From: Patescibacteria group bacterium UBA910
GTDB taxonomy: Bacteria; Patescibacteriota; Minisyncoccia; Phycocordibacterales; DATDWN01
Length of the DNA: 8,399 nt
Assembly (NCBI GenBank): GCA_002294445.1
Contig: DBEI01000029.1
Location: 1-8,399 of the forward strand
Reading direction: 5' to 3'
Shown here: positions 5,297 to 8,399 of the stretch, one piece after another
Position numbering within the stretch: the stretch's first letter is position 1
Layout: each line of letters starts with the position of its first letter
Notes under the pieces: model-generated
The model's database searches: none
Told to the model about the DNA's origin: nothing
The model's input: only the letters and a program-made list of their open reading frames with translations
Program-made: the position numbers and the translations under genes

Positions 5297-6001
5297 TTAG
5301 CGTTTCTTTGTACTTGTAGCAGTCGTAGAGCTTGCAATATGTAATGCTTTGAGAGCTTTGAGTTCAGGTATATTTTTCTCAAGATTCTCGACGTCTTGGA
5401 AACCATAATATACATTTTCATTAATCATGAGAGCAGGGAGTTTGTTCTCGATTTTGTTGATAGATATAAGTGTCTTGAGTGCAGAAAGGTCGAGGTTGTA
5501 GTCGAATGCATACACACGTACTTCAGGGTATTCTTCTCGTATACGAGTTAGCACATAGCCTTCTTTTTCACAATCAGGGCAATCTCCAGTGTTTGAATAG
5601 AAGTAGACTATTGAGACTGGAGCGGTCTTACACTTTTCTGAAATTTTCTTCATGAGTAGATAGTCTTTAATCTGAAGAAGAGAGTAGTATCGTTTTATAG
5701 ATTGAATCTCCGCATCGTTTGCACCTCGATCTTTTTCAGTAATATTAAGCTTTTCCTCGAGTGATGAGAGTTCAGATGAGAGTGTGCTTGACCCTACAAA
5801 TTTACATGAAGAGCTCTCAAGGAGTGCGAATTGAGTCTCAGATGAGAGGATATCAATAGCAATCTTGTCTTGAATAGTCTTTACTTCTGCAAGTCGTCTT
5901 TCACTAAAGTAATTACTTGTGTAGAGTACGGTAGCAAAGATTGCACAAGTAATAATGAAGCTTAAAATGTATTTTTTCCAATTAATGTGATTATGTTCCA
6001 T
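5297..6001 (-). CDS. Membrane-anchored thioredoxin-like CxxC protein
   Basis: The 234-residue product has one N-terminal membrane segment (about 11-28) after a short basic tail, predicting the rest on the outer side of the membrane. A helical, partly coiled-coil region (about 33-125) follows. A thioredoxin-like domain (about 127-215) comes next. It begins with strand VSIVYFYSNTGDCPDCEKEG, whose CPDC (141-144) sits where thioredoxin has its redox pair, and KLPALMI supplies the cis-Pro (P189). The C-terminal tail is rich in Ser/Thr and Lys. Additional cysteines are C19, C66 and C124; C66 and C124 lie in the extracytoplasmic helical part and could form a disulfide. A role in extracytoplasmic thiol-disulfide exchange is inferred. 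The specific family is not recognised. The ATG lies 18 nt after the glycosyltransferase stop, 12 nt after a TATAAT, so it may be both co-transcribed and separately expressed. Confidence 0.75.
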   Translation of the reverse strand: MEHNHINWKKYILSFIITCAIFATVLYTSNYFSERRLAEVKTIQDKIAIDILSSETQFALLESSSCKFVGSSTLSSELSSLEEKLNITEKDRGANDAEIQSIKRYYSLLQIKDYLLMKKISEKCKTAPVSIVYFYSNTGDCPDCEKEGYVLTRIREEYPEVRVYAFDYNLDLSALKTLISINKIENKLPALMINENVYYGFQDVENLEKNIPELKALKALHIASSTTATSTKKR

Positions 6002-6013
6002 ATATGTGTTTGT

Positions 6014-6019
6014 ATTATA
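6014..6019 (-). promoter_or_regulatory. Possible -10 of the thioredoxin-like gene
   Basis: On the minus strand a perfect TATAAT begins directly after the stop codon of the glycosyltransferase gene and ends 12 nt before the ATG at 6001. No matching -35 is seen 16-18 nt upstream and there is no TG extension. The intergenic gap is only 18 nt. It may be a secondary promoter within an operon. Confidence 0.4.
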
Positions 6020-7267
6020 TTATCGCCATGTGGTCTTTACGCTAAAGATAGCATTAAATACTGCTTTTGTGAGCCATAGCGGTGCGATAAATGTGTAAAG
6101 AGTAAGAAAGTAAACCAAATCCATTCCGAATGAAAGCTTTCCTTCTGACATTCGACGAGATACAAGTACCATAAGGAAGGTACCAATAAATGCAATACTA
6201 CCTGCGAGTGCAATAAATTCAGTGTTGATAGAAAATATATCAAATGAAAATGATGGTAGGTGAGGTGAGAAACCAACAGTAATGAATCTTTCTATAGAAT
6301 GCATCATGCTTTGTCCTGCGTTGAAGAATGTCATACCAATAAGGTATATACCTGAAATGATAGAAACTGAAGCCATTGGGAGTATAAAAATACCGAGGTT
6401 TCCGTATTGTTTTCGGAAGAATATAAATTTGTAGTCAATCACATTTTTAATAAACCCAAATGTCCATCGAAGTCTTTGTCTATAGAGTTTTTTCAGTGTG
6501 TCTGGTGCCACTGTATACACACGAGCATTATGTGCGTTAGCAATCTTCATGTGATGAGCTTGCATACGAAGTGCAATCTCAAGGTCTTCTGTGTTGTGAG
6601 CGTGTCGGTATGAACCAATCTTTTCAAAAACTTCTCGACGGAAGATAGAAAATGGCCCCGGTGTTACATAGAGAGCACCTAAATACGCAAGCACTTTTCG
6701 AATAAATATACCCCAGCCATATTCTACACTTTGGATCATTTGGAGAATATTTTTTGGTTGATAGATTTTTACTGATGGTGTTACTGCCATTGTTTGTTTG
6801 TCCTCAAAATACTGCACGATATGTTTAAGTGCATCTTTATCAACGTATGAATCCGCATCAAGACATCCAATAAGCTCGCTTTTGCTCTGTGAAAGACCAA
6901 AATTGAGTGCGGTATGTTTACCTCCATTTTCTTTGTGTACGAGCGTAATTTGTTTGTATGAAGAAAACTTTTGGAGTACCTCCCATGTATTATCAGTTGA
7001 CCCGTCGTCAATTGCCATGATTTCTAGTTTGTCTGCAGGGTAGTCGAGATTCAGGAGGGAGTGTAGGGTTTTTGAGATAGTAGATTCCTCATTCCAGCAC
7101 GGTACCATGATGGTTACTGTAGGGTAGTATTTTGCTTTTTCTAGAGCCTTTTCGTCTTCGTATTTGATGATAGGGCGTAGTTCGAGGTAGGTAAGCAGAA
7201 TAAACACCTCAAAATAAAGGGATATAAAAAGCAATATATATACGATTGAATTGGTTATTCCTGCCAT
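6020..7267 (-). CDS. Membrane family 2 glycosyltransferase, processive type
   Basis: This 415-residue inverting GT-A enzyme adds sugars from a nucleotide donor. An N-terminal membrane helix (about 7-27) precedes the catalytic domain. That domain contains VPCWNEE (55-61), DDGSTD (87-92) and the metal-binding DADS (137-140). TPGPFSIFR (202-210), TEDLE with the presumed catalytic base (226-230) and QRLRW (264-268) follow. The QxxRW-type motif and three C-terminal membrane helices (about 289-313, 350-370, 383-407) are the layout of PgaC/IcaA, hyaluronan and related synthases. These enzymes extend a chain at the cytoplasmic face and export it. The exact polymer cannot be told. A dolichol-phosphate-type single transfer is less likely given QRLRW. 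A very strong promoter precedes the ATG, and a CxxC membrane protein follows 18 nt downstream. Confidence 0.9.
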   Translation of the reverse strand: MAGITNSIVYILLFISLYFEVFILLTYLELRPIIKYEDEKALEKAKYYPTVTIMVPCWNEESTISKTLHSLLNLDYPADKLEIMAIDDGSTDNTWEVLQKFSSYKQITLVHKENGGKHTALNFGLSQSKSELIGCLDADSYVDKDALKHIVQYFEDKQTMAVTPSVKIYQPKNILQMIQSVEYGWGIFIRKVLAYLGALYVTPGPFSIFRREVFEKIGSYRHAHNTEDLEIALRMQAHHMKIANAHNARVYTVAPDTLKKLYRQRLRWTFGFIKNVIDYKFIFFRKQYGNLGIFILPMASVSIISGIYLIGMTFFNAGQSMMHSIERFITVGFSPHLPSFSFDIFSINTEFIALAGSIAFIGTFLMVLVSRRMSEGKLSFGMDLVYFLTLYTFIAPLWLTKAVFNAIFSVKTTWR

Positions 7268-7289
7268 TGCACGTAGAAATTAAAAACAA

Positions 7290-7318
7290 ATTATATCAGA
7301 AAAAAAGATACTTTGCAA
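7290..7318 (-). promoter_or_regulatory. Near-consensus promoter of the glycosyltransferase
   Basis: On the minus strand TTGCAA (7318-7313), a 17-nt spacer and TGATATAAT (7298-7290) form a perfect extended -10 promoter. It lies in the 82-nt gap between the PheRS and glycosyltransferase genes. The ATG follows 22 nt after the -10, so the predicted 5' UTR is about 15 nt, the longest among the promoters here. No Shine-Dalgarno sequence is visible. I see no hairpin terminator for the PheRS gene in the gap. Confidence 0.8.
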
Positions 7319-7349
7319 GTTTTTTTGTTGTTTGGGAGAAAGTTATATT

Positions 7350-8381
7350 TTAGCGTATTTTTGCAGAAAATACAGTTTTTGTGGCTTCTTCAAGCTTTTT
7401 ATGGAGCTCATCCACTTCTGCATTGGTGAGAGTACGGTCGAGTGATCGGTAGGTAATACGAAATGCGTAACTCACATTTCCTGCACCAAATTTATCGTCA
7501 TTTTTGTAGGTATCAACAAGTGCCATTTCTTCAATCATGTCTCCAACAACGTCACGTACGAGATCGAAGTAGTTGTTTGGTATAAAAGTGTTAGGAACAA
7601 TAAAAGAAATATCTCGAACAACAGGAGGGTATTTACTTACTTCTACAAATTTTGTACCAAGTTTCAATTGTTTTTTTACACGCTCGTCAGTAGACCAGAG
7701 AAGGCGAATGTCAGGAAGCTCCATACCGATCATTGCAAGTCGTTCGAGACCGAAGCCGAAAGCCCAGCCATTGTAGCCTTCGAGTCCCATTTTGGTAAGC
7801 ACGCTTTTCTTTGGCATACCTCCACCCATGATTTCAATCCAGTTTCCATTGATTTCTACCTCTATCTGAAGTGAAGGGTCTGTGTAAGGGAAGGTGTCAT
7901 CAAGAAATCGATAATTCACATCCGCACCAAATGTACTTTGTACTATTTCAGAAAGGACTGTTTTAAGTTCATCAATAGGCATGATACCTAGACTGTCTGG
8001 TTGAAGGAAAAGTCCTCCCATCTGGTGAAAGATATTCATGTGACGTCGATCAATTTCGTCTTTTCGATACACTTTTCCATAGCACATCACACCAAGAGAT
8101 TTTCCTTCTGCGATTTTTTGTTTAATCTCTGGGAGGTTTAAGTAGTAGTACCACATCACCGTATCGTGAGTACGGAGTACATGCGTATCATTTACATAGT
8201 ATGTATCTGACTTGCTTCGAGCGACGTGGTCAGGTGCAAAGTCGAAAAGGTCGAAAAGTACTTCAGTTGAGAGGATTTCAGGGATATCGATATGGTCGAA
8301 GTTTTTAAGAATTGGAAGAGTGGTTACTCGCTCCATTATCTCATGCAAAGGGCTACCTTCTGTGCGAGAAAGGTCAGGCAT
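7350..8381 (-). CDS. pheS: Single-chain phenylalanyl-tRNA synthetase, mitochondrial-like
   Basis: The protein charges tRNA-Phe with phenylalanine. Residues 1-240 are the class II catalytic core. THVLRTHDT (66-74) is followed by motif 2 (GKVYRKDEIDRRHMNIFHQ, 102-120), the Phe-pocket loop FPYTDPS (164-170) and motif 3 (GFGLERLAM, 209-217). Residues 249-343 are an FDX-ACB anticodon-binding domain: KYPPVVRDISF, then FDLVR, RITYRSLDRTL and EVDELHKKL. That domain normally ends the PheT beta chain. Alpha core plus FDX-ACB is the layout of monomeric mitochondrial PheRS (FARS2), and the motifs recall FARS2 closely. The N-terminal coiled coil of ordinary PheS (about 85 aa) is absent. The frame stays open for the last 18 nt of the window, so the true start could lie upstream of the ATG at 8381. 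No editing domain is present. The symbol pheS is for the core only. Confidence 0.92.
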   Translation of the reverse strand: MPDLSRTEGSPLHEIMERVTTLPILKNFDHIDIPEILSTEVLFDLFDFAPDHVARSKSDTYYVNDTHVLRTHDTVMWYYYLNLPEIKQKIAEGKSLGVMCYGKVYRKDEIDRRHMNIFHQMGGLFLQPDSLGIMPIDELKTVLSEIVQSTFGADVNYRFLDDTFPYTDPSLQIEVEINGNWIEIMGGGMPKKSVLTKMGLEGYNGWAFGFGLERLAMIGMELPDIRLLWSTDERVKKQLKLGTKFVEVSKYPPVVRDISFIVPNTFIPNNYFDLVRDVVGDMIEEMALVDTYKNDDKFGAGNVSYAFRITYRSLDRTLTNAEVDELHKKLEEATKTVFSAKIR

Positions 8382-8399
8382 TGCTAAATACTGACGAAT

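Noticed and set aside
6407..7043. Plus-strand open frames inside the glycosyltransferase gene
   Set aside because: They are antisense to conserved GT2 motifs and show Cys/Ser-rich composition without any domain, as expected from the complementary strand.
1387..8399. UGA recoded as glycine (genetic code 25, as in Gracilibacteria/Absconditabacteria)
   Set aside because: None of the genes contains an in-frame TGA, and all read through normally with the standard bacterial code. All stops here are TAA or TAG, but ten genes are too few to infer loss of TGA as a stop.
8382..8399. T-box or attenuator leader for the PheRS gene
   Set aside because: Only 18 nt upstream of the ATG are in the window, and they are open in frame. 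Nothing can be said about regulation or the exact start.

Overview
The window is AT-rich and gene-dense. It carries mostly housekeeping translation genes plus a small envelope-related cluster. Several features point to an ultra-small bacterium of the Candidate Phyla Radiation (Patescibacteria, Parcubacteria-like). Translation factors are shortened: RF1 is about 322 aa and EF-Ts is 194 aa. The L31 protein is zinc-free. rpsB-tsf is followed by a small membrane protein instead of pyrH-frr. Shine-Dalgarno sequences are essentially absent, and CGA is heavily used for arginine. The lineage is inferred from gene style alone, with no database search.

Layout. Bases 1-1386 (+) are the 3' part of a gene for a surface-type protein with four fibronectin-III-like domains; its start lies outside the window. 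From 1443 to 4542 (+) come rpmE (bL31 type B), a terminator, prfA (RF1), rpsB (uS2), tsf (EF-Ts) and an unrecognised small membrane protein 9 nt behind tsf. A tRNA-Thr(UGU) gene with encoded CCA lies at 4648-4723. It is preceded by a partial copy of its own 5' half (from 4582) and followed by a strong terminator. An HNH endonuclease gene (4837-5256, +) ends in a bidirectional terminator facing a minus-strand cluster. Read in its own direction, that cluster is a phenylalanyl-tRNA synthetase (8381 to 7350), a membrane GT2 glycosyltransferase (7267 to 6020) and a membrane-anchored thioredoxin-like CxxC protein (6001 to 5297). No stretch over 300 bases lacks a gene.

The most notable points are these. 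(1) The PheRS is a single-chain, mitochondrial-type fusion of the alpha catalytic core with a C-terminal FDX-ACB domain. (2) Five start codons (rpmE, prfA, rpsB, the HNH gene and the thioredoxin-like gene) lie only 8-12 nt after a -10 box, four of them of extended TGn form. This implies leaderless or near-leaderless mRNAs. (3) A degenerate tRNA-Thr 5' fragment sits just upstream of the intact tRNA. (4) All 11 arginines of uS2 are encoded by CGA. I saw no CRISPR array, insertion sequence or obvious defence system. The window is mainly core biology with unusual gene-expression features.
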